From: Caballeronia novacaledonica
GTDB taxonomy: Bacteria > Pseudomonadota > Gammaproteobacteria > Burkholderiales > Burkholderiaceae
Length of the DNA: 64,000 nt
NCBI RefSeq assembly: GCF_900258035.1
Contig: NZ_OGTP01000012.1
Location: 62,001 to 126,000, forward strand
Reading direction: 5' to 3'
The first letter of the stretch is position 1; each line of letters begins with the position of its first letter. The notes beneath the pieces are model-generated. The model was not told the DNA's origin, did not search any database, and worked only from the letters and a program-made list of their open reading frames with translations. The position numbers and the translations under genes are program-made. Shown piece after piece: positions 46,597-57,277 of this stretch.

Positions 46597-46869
46597 CTAG
46601 TTTAGCGCATCCTTCAGCGCTTTGCCAGGGCGAAATTTCGGGACCATCGCGGCCTTGATCTTGATCGCGTCGCCGGTGCGCGGATTGCGGCCCGTGCGCG
46701 CGGTGCGCTTGCCCACGGCGAACGTTCCGAAGCCGACGAGCGTCACCGTGCCGCCCTGCTTCAGCGTCGCGCTCACGCCGCCGATCACCGCTTCGAGCGC
46801 ACGGCCGGCGGCGGCCTTGGAAATATTGGCTTGCTGCGCGATATGGTCGATCAGTTCCGTCTTGTTCAT
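46597..46869 (-). CDS. hupB: DNA-binding protein HU
   Basis: A 90-residue histone-like protein that bends and compacts DNA. The family sequence [20 protein letters not shown], the [20 protein letters not shown] arm and the basic C-terminal [12 protein letters not shown] are present. A strong sigma-70 promoter lies about 90 bases upstream. It is placed between lon and two tRNA genes, as in other betaproteobacteria. Confidence 0.95.
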   Translation of the reverse strand: MNKTELIDHIAQQANISKAAAGRALEAVIGGVSATLKQGGTVTLVGFGTFAVGKRTARTGRNPRTGDAIKIKAAMVPKFRPGKALKDALN

Positions 46870-46959
46870 TGTGATCCCCGAATCAGTATTGGCACGTTGT
46901 AATCGATCTGGTCCAGCATCGATGCGAATGGCATCTCGATATGAGTGGATGCGGCGCCC

Positions 46960-46988
46960 ATTTAACTTAGCCGAAAGCGCGGTGTCAA
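46960..46988 (-). promoter_or_regulatory. putative sigma-70 promoter of hupB
   Basis: Minus-strand TTGACA (perfect -35) and TTAAAT (-10, four of six) are exactly 17 bases apart. Transcription would start near 46953, 84 bases before the ATG. Confidence 0.6.
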
Positions 46989-47060
46989 CGAGGGTTGAGC
47001 CTTATTTGGCGCGGGTTTGAGGCGTTTTAGAAGATCTCTTCGGAAAACCCGCGCGCAAAT

Positions 47061-47092
47061 AAAAAAACCCGCGGGCAAATACCCGCGGGTTT
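47061..47092 (-). terminator. intrinsic terminator after lon
   Basis: Eight-base perfect arms CCCGCGGG / CCCGCGGG with a CAAATA loop, flanked by A-runs that give Ts on the minus strand. Confidence 0.85.
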
Positions 47093-47139
47093 AGCTTCGA
47101 TCACGAAACACGGCGATTAAACCGTGTCGCGAAACGTGC

Positions 47140-49563
47140 TCAGTGCTTCACGACTTCGCCCGATGCGGGCGCGTCCTTCTGCTGTTCCGCTGCCACCGGC
47201 GTCGCCTTCGCTTCTTCCTCGGGCAACGACTCCGGCGTACGTTCGAGCGCCAGTTCCAGCACGCGATCGATCCAGCGAACCGGCACGATCTCGATGGCGT
47301 TCTTCACGTTGTCCGGGATGTCGGCGAGATCCTTGGTGTTTTCCTCGGGGATCAGCACGAGCTTGATGCCGCCGCGATGCGCCGCCAGCAGCTTCTCCTT
47401 CAACCCGCCGATCGGCAGCACTTCGCCGCGCAGCGTGATTTCGCCCGTCATCGCGACATCCGCGCGAACCGGAATGCCCGTCAGCACCGACACCAGCGCC
47501 GTGGTCATCGCGATACCGGCGGACGGTCCGTCCTTCGGCGTCGCGCCTTCGGGCACGTGGATGTGGATGTCCTTCTTCTCGAACGACTCATCCGTGATGC
47601 CGAGACGCCGCGAGCGCGAACGCACCACCGAGCGCGCCGCTTCGACGGATTCCTTCATCACGTCGCCGAGCGAACCCGTGCGGATCACGCCGCCCTTGCC
47701 GGGCATCACCGCTGCTTCGATCGTCAGCAGATCGCCGCCGACTTCCGTCCACGCGAGACCCGTGACCTGACCGATCTGATTGTCCTTCGCGGCCAGACCG
47801 AAGTCGTACTTGCGCACGCCGAGGAAGGTGTCGAGGTTGGAACCGTCGACCTTCACGGCGCCTTCGGCCTTCTTCAGCAGCAGCATCTTCACGACCTTGC
47901 GGCAGATCTTCGACACTTCACGCTCGAGCGAACGCACGCCCGCTTCACGCGTGTAGTAGCGAATGATGTCGCGAATGGCTTGTTCCGTGACCTCGATCTC
48001 GCCTTCCTTCAGGCCGTTGTTGCGCTTTTGCTTCGGCAACAGGTAACGCTGCGCGATGCTGACCTTCTCGTCTTCCGTGTAACCCGACAGGCGGATGACT
48101 TCCATCCGGTCGAGCAGCGGCGGCGGAATGTTCAGCGAGTTCGACGTCGCGACGAACATCACGTCCGACAGGTCGAAGTCCACTTCGATGTAGTGGTCCG
48201 CGAACGTGTGGTTCTGTTCCGGATCGAGCACTTCGAGCAGCGCGGAGGCCGGATCGCCGCGGAAATCCATGCCCATCTTGTCGACTTCGTCGAGCAGGAA
48301 AAGCGGATTGCGCACGCCGACTTTCGCGAGGCTTTGCAGGATCTTGCCGGGCATCGAGCCGATGTACGTGCGGCGGTGACCGCGAATCTCGGATTCGTCG
48401 TGCACGCCGCCGAGCGCCATGCGCACGAACTTGCGGTTCGTCGCGCGGGCGATGGACTGCCCGAGCGAAGTCTTGCCGACGCCCGGAGGCCCGACGAGGC
48501 ACAGGATCGGCGCCTTCACCTTCTCGACGCGTTGCTGAACCGCGAGATATTCGAGAATGCGTTCCTTCACTTTCTCGAGGCCGAAGTGGTCTTCATCGAG
48601 CACGCGTTCGGCGTTCGAGAGGTCGTTGTTGACCTTGCTCTTCTTGCGCCACGGCAAGCCGATCAGCGTATCGATGTAATTGCGCACGACGGTCGCCTCG
48701 GCGGACATCGGCGACATGAGCTTCAGCTTCTTGAGCTCGGCATCGGCCTTCTTCTTGGCTTCCTTCGGCATGCGCGCGGCGGTGATGCGCTTCTCGAGTT
48801 CTTCGAGATCCGCGCCCTCTTCGCCTTCGCCCAGTTCCTTCTGGATCGCCTTGACCTGCTCGTTCAGGTAGTACTCGCGCTGGCTCTTTTCCATCTGGCG
48901 CTTCACGCGGCCGCGAATCCGCTTCTCGACCTGAAGGATGTCGATTTCGGCTTCGAGCTGGGCGAGCAAATGCTCCAGACGCTCGATCACAGGGAACATC
49001 TCGAGGATGTGCTGCTTTTGATCGAGCTTGAGCGGCAGATGCGCGGCGATGGTGTCGGCAAGACGACCCGCTTCGTCGATACCCGACAGCGACGTCAGGA
49101 TCTCCGGCGGAATCTTCTTGTTGAGCTTCACGTATTGATCGAACTGGGAAACGATCGCACGGCGCAGCGCTTCGGTTTCAGCGCTGTCGGCGTGATCGGG
49201 CTCGAGCGGCATCACGTCGCACGAGAATTGCGTTTCCTGCTCTTCGATCGAGAGCGTCTTGGCACGTTGCAGGCCTTCGACGAGCACTTTCACGGTGCCG
49301 TCGGGCAGCTTCAGCATTTGCAGGATGTTGGCGACACATCCCACTTCGTACATGTCTTTTTCGGTCGGCTCGTCCTTCGCCGCCGTTTTCTGGGCGACGA
49401 GCATGATGTGCTTGCCGCCTTCCATCGCGGCTTCGAGTGCCTTGATCGACTTGGGCCGCCCGACGAAGAGCGGAATCACCATATGCGGGAAAACGACTAC
49501 ATCGCGCAGCGGGAGCAGCGGCAGCGTAATGCGTTCCTGCGGGAGGAGTTGGGTTCCTGACAT
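47140..49563 (-). CDS. lon: ATP-dependent protease Lon
   Basis: An 807-residue AAA+ serine protease that degrades misfolded and regulatory proteins in the cytoplasm. It has an N-terminal substrate-binding domain, the Walker [16 protein letters not shown] and Walker [11 protein letters not shown], and a C-terminal protease domain with catalytic serine in [11 protein letters not shown] and lysine in [13 protein letters not shown]. Length is normal for LonA. GGGGA lies before ATG 49563, and a sigma-70-like promoter stands about 65 bases upstream. It is downstream of clpX with a terminator between. Confidence 0.96.
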   Translation of the reverse strand: MSGTQLLPQERITLPLLPLRDVVVFPHMVIPLFVGRPKSIKALEAAMEGGKHIMLVAQKTAAKDEPTEKDMYEVGCVANILQMLKLPDGTVKVLVEGLQRAKTLSIEEQETQFSCDVMPLEPDHADSAETEALRRAIVSQFDQYVKLNKKIPPEILTSLSGIDEAGRLADTIAAHLPLKLDQKQHILEMFPVIERLEHLLAQLEAEIDILQVEKRIRGRVKRQMEKSQREYYLNEQVKAIQKELGEGEEGADLEELEKRITAARMPKEAKKKADAELKKLKLMSPMSAEATVVRNYIDTLIGLPWRKKSKVNNDLSNAERVLDEDHFGLEKVKERILEYLAVQQRVEKVKAPILCLVGPPGVGKTSLGQSIARATNRKFVRMALGGVHDESEIRGHRRTYIGSMPGKILQSLAKVGVRNPLFLLDEVDKMGMDFRGDPASALLEVLDPEQNHTFADHYIEVDFDLSDVMFVATSNSLNIPPPLLDRMEVIRLSGYTEDEKVSIAQRYLLPKQKRNNGLKEGEIEVTEQAIRDIIRYYTREAGVRSLEREVSKICRKVVKMLLLKKAEGAVKVDGSNLDTFLGVRKYDFGLAAKDNQIGQVTGLAWTEVGGDLLTIEAAVMPGKGGVIRTGSLGDVMKESVEAARSVVRSRSRRLGITDESFEKKDIHIHVPEGATPKDGPSAGIAMTTALVSVLTGIPVRADVAMTGEITLRGEVLPIGGLKEKLLAAHRGGIKLVLIPEENTKDLADIPDNVKNAIEIVPVRWIDRVLELALERTPESLPEEEAKATPVAAEQQKDAPASGEVVKH

Positions 49564-49627
49564 TTCATTTCCCCATGAGTGGAATCAGTTCAGTCGTAAG
49601 TAAGGCCGTTCAGAGCTATTGCAAGCC

Positions 49628-49656
49628 TTTATCGGAAGGGAAAAGTCGGTAGTCAA
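49628..49656 (-). promoter_or_regulatory. putative sigma-70 promoter of lon
   Basis: Minus-strand TTGACT (-35, five of six) and GATAAA (-10, four of six) are separated by 17 bases, starting RNA about 58 bases before the lon ATG. A classic sigma-32 pair was not found here. Confidence 0.45.
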
Positions 49657-49689
49657 AGATCGCGTCAGTAACGTCCACAAGATAAACCG

Positions 49690-49730
49690 AAAAAAATAAA
49701 AGGCCGTTCACGTTGCCATGAACGGCCTTT
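49690..49730 (-). terminator. intrinsic terminator between clpX and lon
   Basis: Twelve-base perfect arms AAAGGCCGTTCA and TGAACGGCCTTT with an eight-base loop are followed on the minus strand by TTTATTTTTT. Confidence 0.9.
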
Positions 49731-49749
49731 CGCCGACACACAGCCTGCC

Positions 49750-51021
49750 TCAGTTCGATCCTGCTACTTTGGGCGCGTCTTCGTAGATGAGTAGCGGCTT
49801 GCCGTCTCCGTCGATCGTGTTGTCGTCGACGATCACCTTCGAAACGCCCTTCATGGTGGGCAGCTCGTACATCACGTCGAGCAACGCCTGTTCCAGAATC
49901 GAACGCAGGCCGCGCGCGCCGGTCTTGCGGCGAATCGCCTTCTGCGCGATGGCCTGCAACGCCGCCGGGCGGATTTCCAGCTCCACGCGTTCCATCGCGA
50001 AGAGCTTGTGATACTGCTTCACGAGCGCGTTCTTCGGCTCGATCAGAATCTTCACGAGCGCGGCTTCGTCGAGCTTGCCGAGCGTCGCCACGACGGGCAG
50101 ACGGCCGATCAGTTCGGGAATCAGGCCGAACTTGATCAGATCTTCCGGCTCGACTTCGCGCAGCACTTCGCCCGCATCACGATCCTGCTTGCTCTTCACG
50201 CTCGCGCCGAAACCGATACCGGTCTTCTCGGTGCGATCCGTGATGACCTTTTCCAGCCCGTCGAACGCACCGCCGCAGATGAACAGGATATTGGTCGTAT
50301 CGACCTGAATGAAATCCTGATTCGGGTGCTTGCGTCCGCCTTGCGGCGGCACCGACGCCATCGTGCCTTCGACCAGCTTGAGCAACGCCTGCTGCACGCC
50401 CTCGCCCGACACGTCGCGCGTAATCGACGGGTTGTCCGACTTGCGGCTGATCTTGTCGATTTCGTCGATGTAGACGATCCCGCGCTGCGCCTTGTCGACT
50501 TCGTAATTGCAGTTCTGGAGCAGCTTCTGAATGATGTTCTCGACGTCCTCGCCGACATAGCCGGCTTCGGTCAGCGTCGTGGCATCCGCGATCACGAACG
50601 GCACGTTCAGCATGCGCGCGAGCGTCTGCGCGAGCAGCGTCTTGCCCGAGCCGGTCGGTCCGATCAGAAGAATGTTGCTCTTCGACAACTCGATGTCGTC
50701 TTTCTTGTCGAGGTGCTTGAGCCGCTTGTAATGGTTGTACACGGCCACCGCGAGAATTTTCTTCGCGCGTTCCTGGCCGATGACGTACTGATTGAGGATA
50801 TCGCTGATTTCCTGCGGGCTCGGCAGGTCCGACTTGGTCAGCCCGGCCTCTTCCGCCGCGCCGGCCGCCTCGTCGCGAATGATCTCGTTGCACAGATCGA
50901 TACATTCATCGCAGATGAACACCGACGGCCCAGCGATGAGCTTCTTCACCTCATGCTGGCTTTTTCCGCAGAACGAGCAATACAGCAGCTTTTCGCTGCT
51001 GGAACCTTTTTTGTCCGCCAT
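49750..51021 (-). CDS. clpX: ATP-dependent Clp protease ATP-binding subunit ClpX
   Basis: A 423-residue AAA+ unfoldase that feeds substrates to ClpP. The N-terminal zinc-binding domain has cysteines 15, 18, 37 and 40 (CSFCG, CDEC); the Walker A is [15 protein letters not shown] and Walker [11 protein letters not shown]; the pore and sensor motifs follow. GGAGG is 11 bases before ATG 51021. It is downstream of clpP by 177 bases, which may hold its own promoter or only mRNA linker. Confidence 0.96.
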   Translation of the reverse strand: MADKKGSSSEKLLYCSFCGKSQHEVKKLIAGPSVFICDECIDLCNEIIRDEAAGAAEEAGLTKSDLPSPQEISDILNQYVIGQERAKKILAVAVYNHYKRLKHLDKKDDIELSKSNILLIGPTGSGKTLLAQTLARMLNVPFVIADATTLTEAGYVGEDVENIIQKLLQNCNYEVDKAQRGIVYIDEIDKISRKSDNPSITRDVSGEGVQQALLKLVEGTMASVPPQGGRKHPNQDFIQVDTTNILFICGGAFDGLEKVITDRTEKTGIGFGASVKSKQDRDAGEVLREVEPEDLIKFGLIPELIGRLPVVATLGKLDEAALVKILIEPKNALVKQYHKLFAMERVELEIRPAALQAIAQKAIRRKTGARGLRSILEQALLDVMYELPTMKGVSKVIVDDNTIDGDGKPLLIYEDAPKVAGSN

Positions 51022-51198
51022 AAATGTGTAAGCCTCCGGACACTCTTGTTACATGATACGCCCTTCGATTCGACGACGCAGATTCGCACCCGCGAGGTCG
51101 AAACAAAGCGCGTTTTGGCGTTGCGCCGCATGCGCGACTTCGCGCTCCTGGCCGGCTTTTCGTCTCCGAGCGCCGGCGCGGCGCCGCTCCGGACGCCT

Positions 51199-51852
51199 TC
51201 AGGGACGCTTGTGAAGCACCTGGTCGACGAGGCCGTAAGCCTGCGCGTCGTCGCCGGACATGAAGTTGTCGCGATCCGTGTCGCGCGCGATGCGCTCGAC
51301 CGGCTGACCCGTGTGATGCGACAGCAACTGATTCAAACGTTCCTTCAGGTACAGGATTTCCCGCGCCTGGATCTCGATGTCCGATGCCTGACCGCGTGCG
51401 CCGCCGAGCGGCTGGTGGATCATCACGCGCGCGTTCGGCAGCGCGACGCGCTTGCCTTTCGCGCCCGCCGCCAGCAGGAACGCGCCCATGCTCGCGGCGA
51501 GACCCATGCACAGCGTGGAGACGTCGGGCTTCACGAACTGCATGGTGTCGTAGATCGCCATGCCGGCCGAGACCGAGCCGCCAGGACTGTTGATGTACAG
51601 GCTGATGTCCTTGTCCGGATTCTCGCTTTCGAGGAACAGCAACTGCGCGACGACGAGATTCGCCGACTGGTCGTTCACCTCGCCGACGAGAAACACCACG
51701 CGCTCCTTCAGGAGACGCGAATAAATGTCATAGGCTCGCTCGCCGCGGCCGCTCGTTTCCACGACCATCGGAACGAGGCCGAGCGCCTGGGCTTCGAAGT
51801 CCCGCGATGCGTGGGACGCCAACGTGTCGAGCAATTCAGCGCGAAAGGTCAT
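51199..51852 (-). CDS. clpP: ATP-dependent Clp protease proteolytic subunit ClpP
   Basis: A 217-residue serine protease forming the tetradecameric chamber used with ClpX and ClpA. The catalytic triad is Ser121 in GLAASMGAF, His146 in [12 protein letters not shown] and Asp195 in RDTDRD. The length includes a short propeptide. AAGGAAA lies before ATG 51852. It is between tig and clpX, the canonical order. Confidence 0.96.
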   Translation of the reverse strand: MTFRAELLDTLASHASRDFEAQALGLVPMVVETSGRGERAYDIYSRLLKERVVFLVGEVNDQSANLVVAQLLFLESENPDKDISLYINSPGGSVSAGMAIYDTMQFVKPDVSTLCMGLAASMGAFLLAAGAKGKRVALPNARVMIHQPLGGARGQASDIEIQAREILYLKERLNQLLSHHTGQPVERIARDTDRDNFMSGDDAQAYGLVDQVLHKRP

Positions 51853-51935
51853 GCAATTTCCTTGTTCGGAATAGGGATACTGAACGACAAAGGAACATCC
51901 ACTAGAACGGCATGCAAACGCCCAAACTTTAATGC

Positions 51936-51976
51936 AAAAAAGGCGTGCGAGCCGTCAGTCCGACGGCTCGCACGCC
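51936..51976 (-). terminator. intrinsic terminator after tig
   Basis: A 15-base perfect stem GGCGTGCGAGCCGTC / GACGGCTCGCACGCC with a five-base loop is followed by six Ts on the minus strand; it separates tig from clpP. Confidence 0.9.
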
Positions 51977-51990
51977 CCTTGCCTATCGCG

Positions 51991-53337
51991 TCAGGCTTGC
52001 GCCGTTGCGCTGGCCAGTTCCTCGAAGCTGACTTCCTTGTCGGTCACCTTGGCCTTGCCCAGGACGAAATCGACGACGTTGCTTTCCACGACGTACGCTT
52101 CCATCTCGGCGAGGCGCTGCTGGTTCGAATAATACCAGCGGACGACTTCCTTCGGGTCTTCGTAGCTCTTGGCGAATTCGTCCACTTCAGCACGGATCTG
52201 CTCGGGCTTCGCCTGCAACTCGTTCGCCTTCACCAGCTCGGCCAGCACGAGGCCCAGCTTCACGCGGCGCTCGGCTTGCTCGGCGAACATTTCGGCCGGG
52301 ATCGGGGCGTCGGCGGCGTTCGGCACACCGCGTTGCTGCAGATCCTGACGCGCCATCTCGACGAGACGCTGCTGATCCTGTTCGATCAGCGCCTTCGGCA
52401 CGTCCAGTTCGGAAATCTTCAGGAGCGCGTCCATGACCTGGTTCTTCACGATCTGCTGCGTGCGGCGCTTTGCTTCGCGCTCCAGGTTGTCCTTGATCTC
52501 GGTGCGCATCTTCGTAAGATCGCCGTCTTCGATGCCGAGCGACTTCGCGAAATCCGCGTTGATTTCCGGCAGATGCGGCCACTCGATCTTCTTGATCGTG
52601 ACCGTGAATTGCGCCGTCTTGCCCGCCACGTCCTTGCCGTGGTAGTCGTCGGGGAACTTGAGATCGAACTCGCGGGTTTCGCCGACCTTCAGGCCCGTTG
52701 CGGCTTGCTCGAATTCCGGCAGCATGCGGCCTTCGCCCAGCACGAACGCGAAGTCTTCGGCGCTGCCGCCTTCGAATGCGACACCGTCGATCTTGCCGAC
52801 GAAGTCGAGCGTCACGCGGTCGCCGTCTGCCGCCGCCGTGTTCGCTCCGCCGTCGCCGTGTTCGCCGGCTTCGCCGCGAGCGTGGAAGTGCACGCGCTGC
52901 TTGCGCAGGATGTCCAGTGTGCGATCGACTTCGGCTTCGGAAATGGTCGTGACCGTGCGTTCGATTTCAGCGTTCGCCACATCGCCCAGTTGCACTTCCG
53001 GATAGATTTCGAAGGTCGCGTCGAACGCATAGGCGTCGGCGGCGACTTCCGACTTCGGCGCGAAGCTCGGCTGGCCCGCGACGCGCAGGTTTTCGGCGCG
53101 CGTGACGTCGAAGAATTCCTTGCCGACCTTGTCGCTCAGCACTTCGGCTTCGACCTGGCCGCCATACTGCTGCGTCACCATCTTGAGCGGCACCTTGCCC
53201 GGGCGGAAACCCGGCATGCGCACGCTCTTGGCCATCTGGCGGATGCGCGAATCCACTTCCTTCTGTACCGAGTCTTTCGGCAGGGAAATCGTCACGCGGC
53301 GTTCGAGCTTGCCGAGGTTCTCAACTACGTTAGCCAT
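51991..53337 (-). CDS. tig: trigger factor
   Basis: A 448-residue ribosome-bound chaperone with an N-terminal ribosome-docking domain ([28 protein letters not shown] motif), a middle FKBP-type peptidylprolyl isomerase domain and a C-terminal helical cradle. ATG 53337 starts the family sequence [13 protein letters not shown]; the frame extends upstream without similarity. Between it and the glycerate-kinase gene lies a 527-base divergent intergenic stretch. Confidence 0.95.
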   Translation of the reverse strand: MANVVENLGKLERRVTISLPKDSVQKEVDSRIRQMAKSVRMPGFRPGKVPLKMVTQQYGGQVEAEVLSDKVGKEFFDVTRAENLRVAGQPSFAPKSEVAADAYAFDATFEIYPEVQLGDVANAEIERTVTTISEAEVDRTLDILRKQRVHFHARGEAGEHGDGGANTAAADGDRVTLDFVGKIDGVAFEGGSAEDFAFVLGEGRMLPEFEQAATGLKVGETREFDLKFPDDYHGKDVAGKTAQFTVTIKKIEWPHLPEINADFAKSLGIEDGDLTKMRTEIKDNLEREAKRRTQQIVKNQVMDALLKISELDVPKALIEQDQQRLVEMARQDLQQRGVPNAADAPIPAEMFAEQAERRVKLGLVLAELVKANELQAKPEQIRAEVDEFAKSYEDPKEVVRWYYSNQQRLAEMEAYVVESNVVDFVLGKAKVTDKEVSFEELASATAQA

Positions 53338-53864
53338 GGCTGAAATCGTCCTAAAGTAAATCGTAAATTCGGTGTTCGGTTCTTCCGCGGTTCTTGAGGC
53401 GCGGGTCCGGGTGCGGGCTTTCTGTGAGCCGGCCGAAATCGACGCCTGGCGCCGGAAGACGCGCATAAAACGCATCTCGCGGTGTGCCGGAACGTCGCCC
53501 GACACAGTGTCAGTCAACAGAGCCGTCTATTTTAGCAAACAATTTCCGGCGGTTTCTCCGACGAATCGATCAACACGCCGTTTCAATCGAATTTGTCCGA
53601 AAAAGTGCGTGTTTTGCGAGCAGATTTCGGCGTAAATCCGCGTTTTCATCATGCGCGTGCGCGCGCACAATTCCCGCTATCGGCGCGCCGCTATTTTGCG
53701 GCACGCGCCACGCTGATAAGCTTGCCGTCGCATGATTCGCGCGATGAAGCCGCCGGCGCGCAATCCATTGCCGCAGGGCATGAAGCGCATGCAACAAATG
53801 CATGGACGAGACCCTCGCCGCGGCTTTTCAAACGTTCCTTCCATACCAGAACATTCGAGACACC
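53338..53864. other. tig / glycerate-kinase divergent intergenic region
   Basis: About 527 bases. Minus-strand TAAAAT (53529-53534) is a good -10 candidate for tig, about 190 bases upstream of its ATG, but with a poor -35. The remainder is partly AT-rich and holds no supported gene; the leader of tig would therefore be long. Confidence 0.45.
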
Positions 53865-55013
53865 ATGCCTAACGCCACGTCTGCTGCTCCCATCGTTGTC
53901 ATCGCTCCCGATTCCTTCAAGGGCTCGCTCTCCGCGGAAGGCGTTGCGAACGCCATCGCGGAAGGCATCAGGCGCGCGCGGCCGGACGCCGACATCCGCA
54001 TCCGCCCGATGGCCGACGGCGGCGAAGGCACGCTCGACGCAATGCTCTCGGCGGGCGGCGAGCGCCGCATGCTCAACGTGCGCGGCGCGGCCGCCGCGCG
54101 CCGCGATGCCGCGACCGGCCTGCTCGACGATGGCGGCGCGATCATCGAGACGGCGGAAGTCGTCGGCATCACCGATCCGGACGGCATGGCCGTGCCCGTC
54201 ACCGAGCGCAGCACGCTCGGCATGGGCGAGGCGATTCGCGCGCTGCTCGATTCCGGCGCGCGCAAGTTCTACGTCGCGCTCGGCGGCAGCAGCACTAATG
54301 ACGGCGGCGCGGGCCTGCTCGTCGGCCTCGGGCTCAAACTGTTCGATGCGGCCGGCAAGGAACTCGCGCCGGTGCCGTCGGCGCTGGCGCAGATCGCGCG
54401 CATCGACGCGTCGAAGCTCGATCCGCGCGTGAAGGACGCGGAGTTCGTCGGCATGTCGGACGTCGACAATCCGCTGACCGGCGATCACGGCGCGACCGCG
54501 ATCTTCGGTCCGCAAAAAGGCGTGACGCCGGAACAAGTGGCGGAGATCGACGCCGCCCTCGCCCATTTCGCCGATCTGCTCGAACCCGCGATGGGCGTCG
54601 CGAAGCGCGACGAACCCGGCGCGGGCGCGGCGGGCGGACTCGGTTTCGCGCTGCACATGCTCGGCGCGCGCTTCGAGACGGGCGCGGAAGTCGTCGCGCG
54701 GGAAATCGGCCTCGATGCCGCGCTCGAAGGCGCGAACTGGCTGATCACCGGCGAAGGCCGTACGGACGTCCAGACGCTGCACGGCAAGGCGCCCTTCATC
54801 GCGTGCAAGCACGCGCGCGATCAGGGCGTGCCGGCGTCGCTGCTGTCGGGCGCGGTCGATTCGGCCGCGCTGCCGCGGCTTTCCGAGTTCTTCAGCGGCT
54901 GCTTCTCGCCCGCGCCCGGCCCGATCACGCTGGAAACGGCGATCCGCGACGCCGCGCGGCTGCTCGCGAACGAAGCCGAGCAACTCACGCGGCTCAGATT
55001 CGGTTCGATCTGA
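53865..55013 (+). CDS. glycerate 2-kinase (GlxK/GarK family)
   Basis: A 382-residue kinase phosphorylating D-glycerate to 2-phosphoglycerate. Family motifs are IAPDSFKGSLSAEGVANAI near the N-terminus, RPMADGGEGTLDAM, GGSSTNDGGAG, and the C-terminal GRTDVQTLHGKAP. ATG 53865 (MPNATSAAPIVVIA) has GAGACA upstream. It is convergent with the PepSY gene (24-base gap). Glycerate would come from glyoxylate or aldarate pathways. Confidence 0.9.
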   Translation: MPNATSAAPIVVIAPDSFKGSLSAEGVANAIAEGIRRARPDADIRIRPMADGGEGTLDAMLSAGGERRMLNVRGAAAARRDAATGLLDDGGAIIETAEVVGITDPDGMAVPVTERSTLGMGEAIRALLDSGARKFYVALGGSSTNDGGAGLLVGLGLKLFDAAGKELAPVPSALAQIARIDASKLDPRVKDAEFVGMSDVDNPLTGDHGATAIFGPQKGVTPEQVAEIDAALAHFADLLEPAMGVAKRDEPGAGAAGGLGFALHMLGARFETGAEVVAREIGLDAALEGANWLITGEGRTDVQTLHGKAPFIACKHARDQGVPASLLSGAVDSAALPRLSEFFSGCFSPAPGPITLETAIRDAARLLANEAEQLTRLRFGSI

Positions 55014-55037
55014 ACGCCGGGAACGCGCGCAACCGCT

Positions 55038-56456
55038 TCACGCAGCCGCGCGCTTCGCGCCGAACGCGAGGCGGTCGATGCACCAGACGGCGAGCATCGT
55101 CGCGCCCATCAGCGGGAAAAAAATGCCCAGCAAGGTCAGGCCGCCGCGCCACGCGCGCATCGGCGGCCGTTTGACCGGTCTCGCCGGGGCGCCGAGCTCA
55201 CGCGCGGGCCGACGCTTCCACCACATGACGAAACCCGTCACGGCAAGCGTCGCGAGTCCGAGCGAGATCGCCGCGCAGACGATCTGATTCGCGAGCCCGA
55301 AGTAGCGGCCCATGTGCAGCGACGTGCCGTACGAAATCCACTGCGCGATGCGTCCATAGCTCGCGTAATCGATGTCGGACAGCACGCGGCCGCTGTACCG
55401 GTCGATGTGCAGCGTGCGTTCGGCGCGCGGGTCGGCGGGAAAATACGAGACTGTGTAGACGCCCGTCGGCTTGTCGGGCAGCGCGATGCCGTAGTCGTCG
55501 GCGATACCGTTTTTCGCGGCGATCGCGACCACGTCGTCGAGCGACGCGCGCGCAGCCGGCGACGACGCATCGGCGCTGTCGGGCACGGTCGTCGCGCCGA
55601 CGGCCCACGGCGTCTGATGCAGCGGGAGATCGTCCATCTTCATGTGCATGCCGTGCATCGCGTGCTCGTCGGCGTTTTTCGATGCGGCGCCGGGCGCGGC
55701 CGAATGCACATGCGCTTCGCCCCACGCGCCCTTCGGATAGCCGAGCGACGCCGATGTCGCGAGCGCCTTGAACTCCTTGCCCCACGATCCCGACCACGGC
55801 AGTCCGGACATCACGAAGAACAACGCGCCGATAGCGAGCCAGATGCCGCCCACCGCATGCAGATCGCGCCACCACGCGCGTCCTTGCAGCGACAGACGCG
55901 GCAGCCACACGCCGCCCTGCCGCGCATTCGACCGGCTCGGCCACCACAGCGCGATGCCCGTGCCGATCATCACGAGCGTCCAGCAGCCGGCGAGTTCCAT
56001 CACGAGTTCGCCGGTCTTGCCGAGCATCAGCCCGCGATGCAGATTGCGCACCTGCTTCATCAGCCGATGTTCGACGGAGAGCGTGCCGAGCACCGCGCCG
56101 TCGTACGGATTCACATACACGCTTTCGCTCTCGCCCGATGGCAGGCGAAAGACGAATTCGGCGCTGCGCGTGCGATCGGCTTCGATTTGCGCGAGCGTCG
56201 GCACGGCGCCGCGCGGCTCGCTCGCGGCGGCCTTCGCGAGCAGGGCGTCGCGGGAAAGCTGCGGGCCGTGCGTATCGGCGACGACCATCCGGTCGCGATA
56301 CAGAAGCGGCTCGATCTGCGGCTGGAAGCAGTAGATCGTGCCCGTGATCGCGAGCACGACGAGCAGCGGCATCACGAAGAGTCCCGCATAGAAATGCCAG
56401 CGCCAGAGCGTGCGGCGATGCGCGATGACTTCCGCGTTCGGGTTGGGTGCAAGCAT
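55038..56456 (-). CDS. PepSY-domain inner-membrane protein (iron-uptake associated)
   Basis: A 472-residue membrane protein of the PepSY-associated TM family. Three to four helices are visible: residues 17-40 (WHFYAGLFVMPLLVVLAITG), near 200 (ELAGCWTLVMIGTGIALWW), near 240 and near the C-terminus, with two PepSY regions (residues about 90-140 and 320-390) in the periplasm. A His/Met-rich stretch HAMHGMHMKMDD lies mid-protein. Such proteins often accompany siderophore receptors; ligand unknown. It follows the DUF2946 gene by 106 bases. Confidence 0.85.
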   Translation of the reverse strand: MLAPNPNAEVIAHRRTLWRWHFYAGLFVMPLLVVLAITGTIYCFQPQIEPLLYRDRMVVADTHGPQLSRDALLAKAAASEPRGAVPTLAQIEADRTRSAEFVFRLPSGESESVYVNPYDGAVLGTLSVEHRLMKQVRNLHRGLMLGKTGELVMELAGCWTLVMIGTGIALWWPSRSNARQGGVWLPRLSLQGRAWWRDLHAVGGIWLAIGALFFVMSGLPWSGSWGKEFKALATSASLGYPKGAWGEAHVHSAAPGAASKNADEHAMHGMHMKMDDLPLHQTPWAVGATTVPDSADASSPAARASLDDVVAIAAKNGIADDYGIALPDKPTGVYTVSYFPADPRAERTLHIDRYSGRVLSDIDYASYGRIAQWISYGTSLHMGRYFGLANQIVCAAISLGLATLAVTGFVMWWKRRPARELGAPARPVKRPPMRAWRGGLTLLGIFFPLMGATMLAVWCIDRLAFGAKRAAA

Positions 56457-56562
56457 GGTGTTTCTCGTTGAGTGTTTGCGTTTCGATGAGCGTGCACGCC
56501 GATGCCGGCGCGAACGCCGACGCGTTCGCGCGCAGAGCGCGCCGATGAGACGAAAGACGGTG

Positions 56563-56934
56563 TCAGGAGAGAACGGGAGGCGCGCGCGGGCTCGCGGCGT
56601 TGAAGGACTTGGATGCGACCGAATCGGCGCTCGCAAACGCCGGGGCGCGCGTGACGCGCTCGATCGAAGCGGCATCATGCGCGACGTCCGTTGCGACGGG
56701 CAGATCGTGCGCGAGCAGTCCGCAGTACGAGCAGGCGTCGAAATGATTCGCGGCGTCGTGATGGCTCGCGTGCGCATCCGTGGCGGATGCATCGACCGTG
56801 CAGAGGATCGCGTGCGGATCGGTCGCGGCGTTGCGCGCGGCGAGCGTCTGGCTGATGACCGGCGCGACGATCGCGAGCCACATGGCGGCGATGCCGAGCC
56901 ATGCGACGAAGCGTTTGCGTGCGTTGCGAGTCAT
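56563..56934 (-). CDS. DUF2946 family membrane protein
   Basis: A 123-residue protein with an N-terminal hydrophobic helix (FVAWLGIAAMWLAIVAPVIS) and a periplasmic part containing HASHHDAANHFDACSYCGLLAH, with a CxxC and several histidines. DUF2946 proteins are found beside copper or iron uptake genes; metal binding is inferred from these residues. The ATG at 56934 has no good ribosome binding site. It precedes the PepSY gene on the same strand. Confidence 0.8.
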   Translation of the reverse strand: MTRNARKRFVAWLGIAAMWLAIVAPVISQTLAARNAATDPHAILCTVDASATDAHASHHDAANHFDACSYCGLLAHDLPVATDVAHDAASIERVTRAPAFASADSVASKSFNAASPRAPPVLS

Positions 56935-57067
56935 GAGCGAGAGCGTGATTGCCGAATGTGCGAAATTGTAGGCAGCGGATGGTACAGCGGCAATCTCCCG
57001 GTATCTATGTCCGGAATCGGCGCTCATGCGCACGTCCGGCAGCGCGGGGAGCTTTGACGCAATTTCG

Positions 57068-57096
57068 CAGACATCGTCAGACGGATCGGTTAGAAT
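57068..57096 (+). promoter_or_regulatory. putative sigma-70 promoter of tRNA-Leu
   Basis: CAGACA (-35, four of six) and TAGAAT (-10, five of six) are 17 bases apart, followed by a GC-rich discriminator CTCGGG, the pattern of stable-RNA promoters. Transcription would start near 57103, about 84 bases before the tRNA. Confidence 0.5.
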
Positions 57097-57186
57097 CTCG
57101 GGCTTGGCACAGTGGACCGGTGCTGGACACGGCGGCATCGCCGGGCGCGAATCGTCACCGAATCAGCCCCGAGCGCTCGTCGTGCT

Positions 57187-57273
57187 GCGAGGATGGCGAA
57201 ATTGGTAGACGCACCAGGTTTAGGTCCTGACGCCCGCAAGGGTGTGCGGGTTCGAGTCCCGCTCCTCGCACCA
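57187..57273 (+). tRNA. tRNA-Leu (anticodon TAG)
   Basis: An 87-base class II tRNA with acceptor GCGAGGA / TCCTCGC, anticodon loop TTTAGGT, long variable arm CGCCCGCAAGGGTGTG region, T-loop GTTCGAGTC and encoded CCA. A terminator follows directly. No duplicated 3' end was seen, so there is no sign of an integrated element. Confidence 0.95.
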
Positions 57274-57277
57274 CACG

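Noticed and set aside
49564..49749. Heat-shock (sigma-32) promoter for lon
   Set aside because: I could not find a CTTGAA / CCCCAT pair at proper spacing; a sigma-70-like pair fits better.
50008..53343. Open frame of more than 1100 codons on the plus strand opposite clpX, clpP and tig
   Set aside because: Antisense artefact of GC-rich coding; the clp and tig frames are certain.
53570..53803. 77-codon minus-strand frame upstream of tig
   Set aside because: No ribosome binding site or family features; it lies in the likely tig leader and promoter region.
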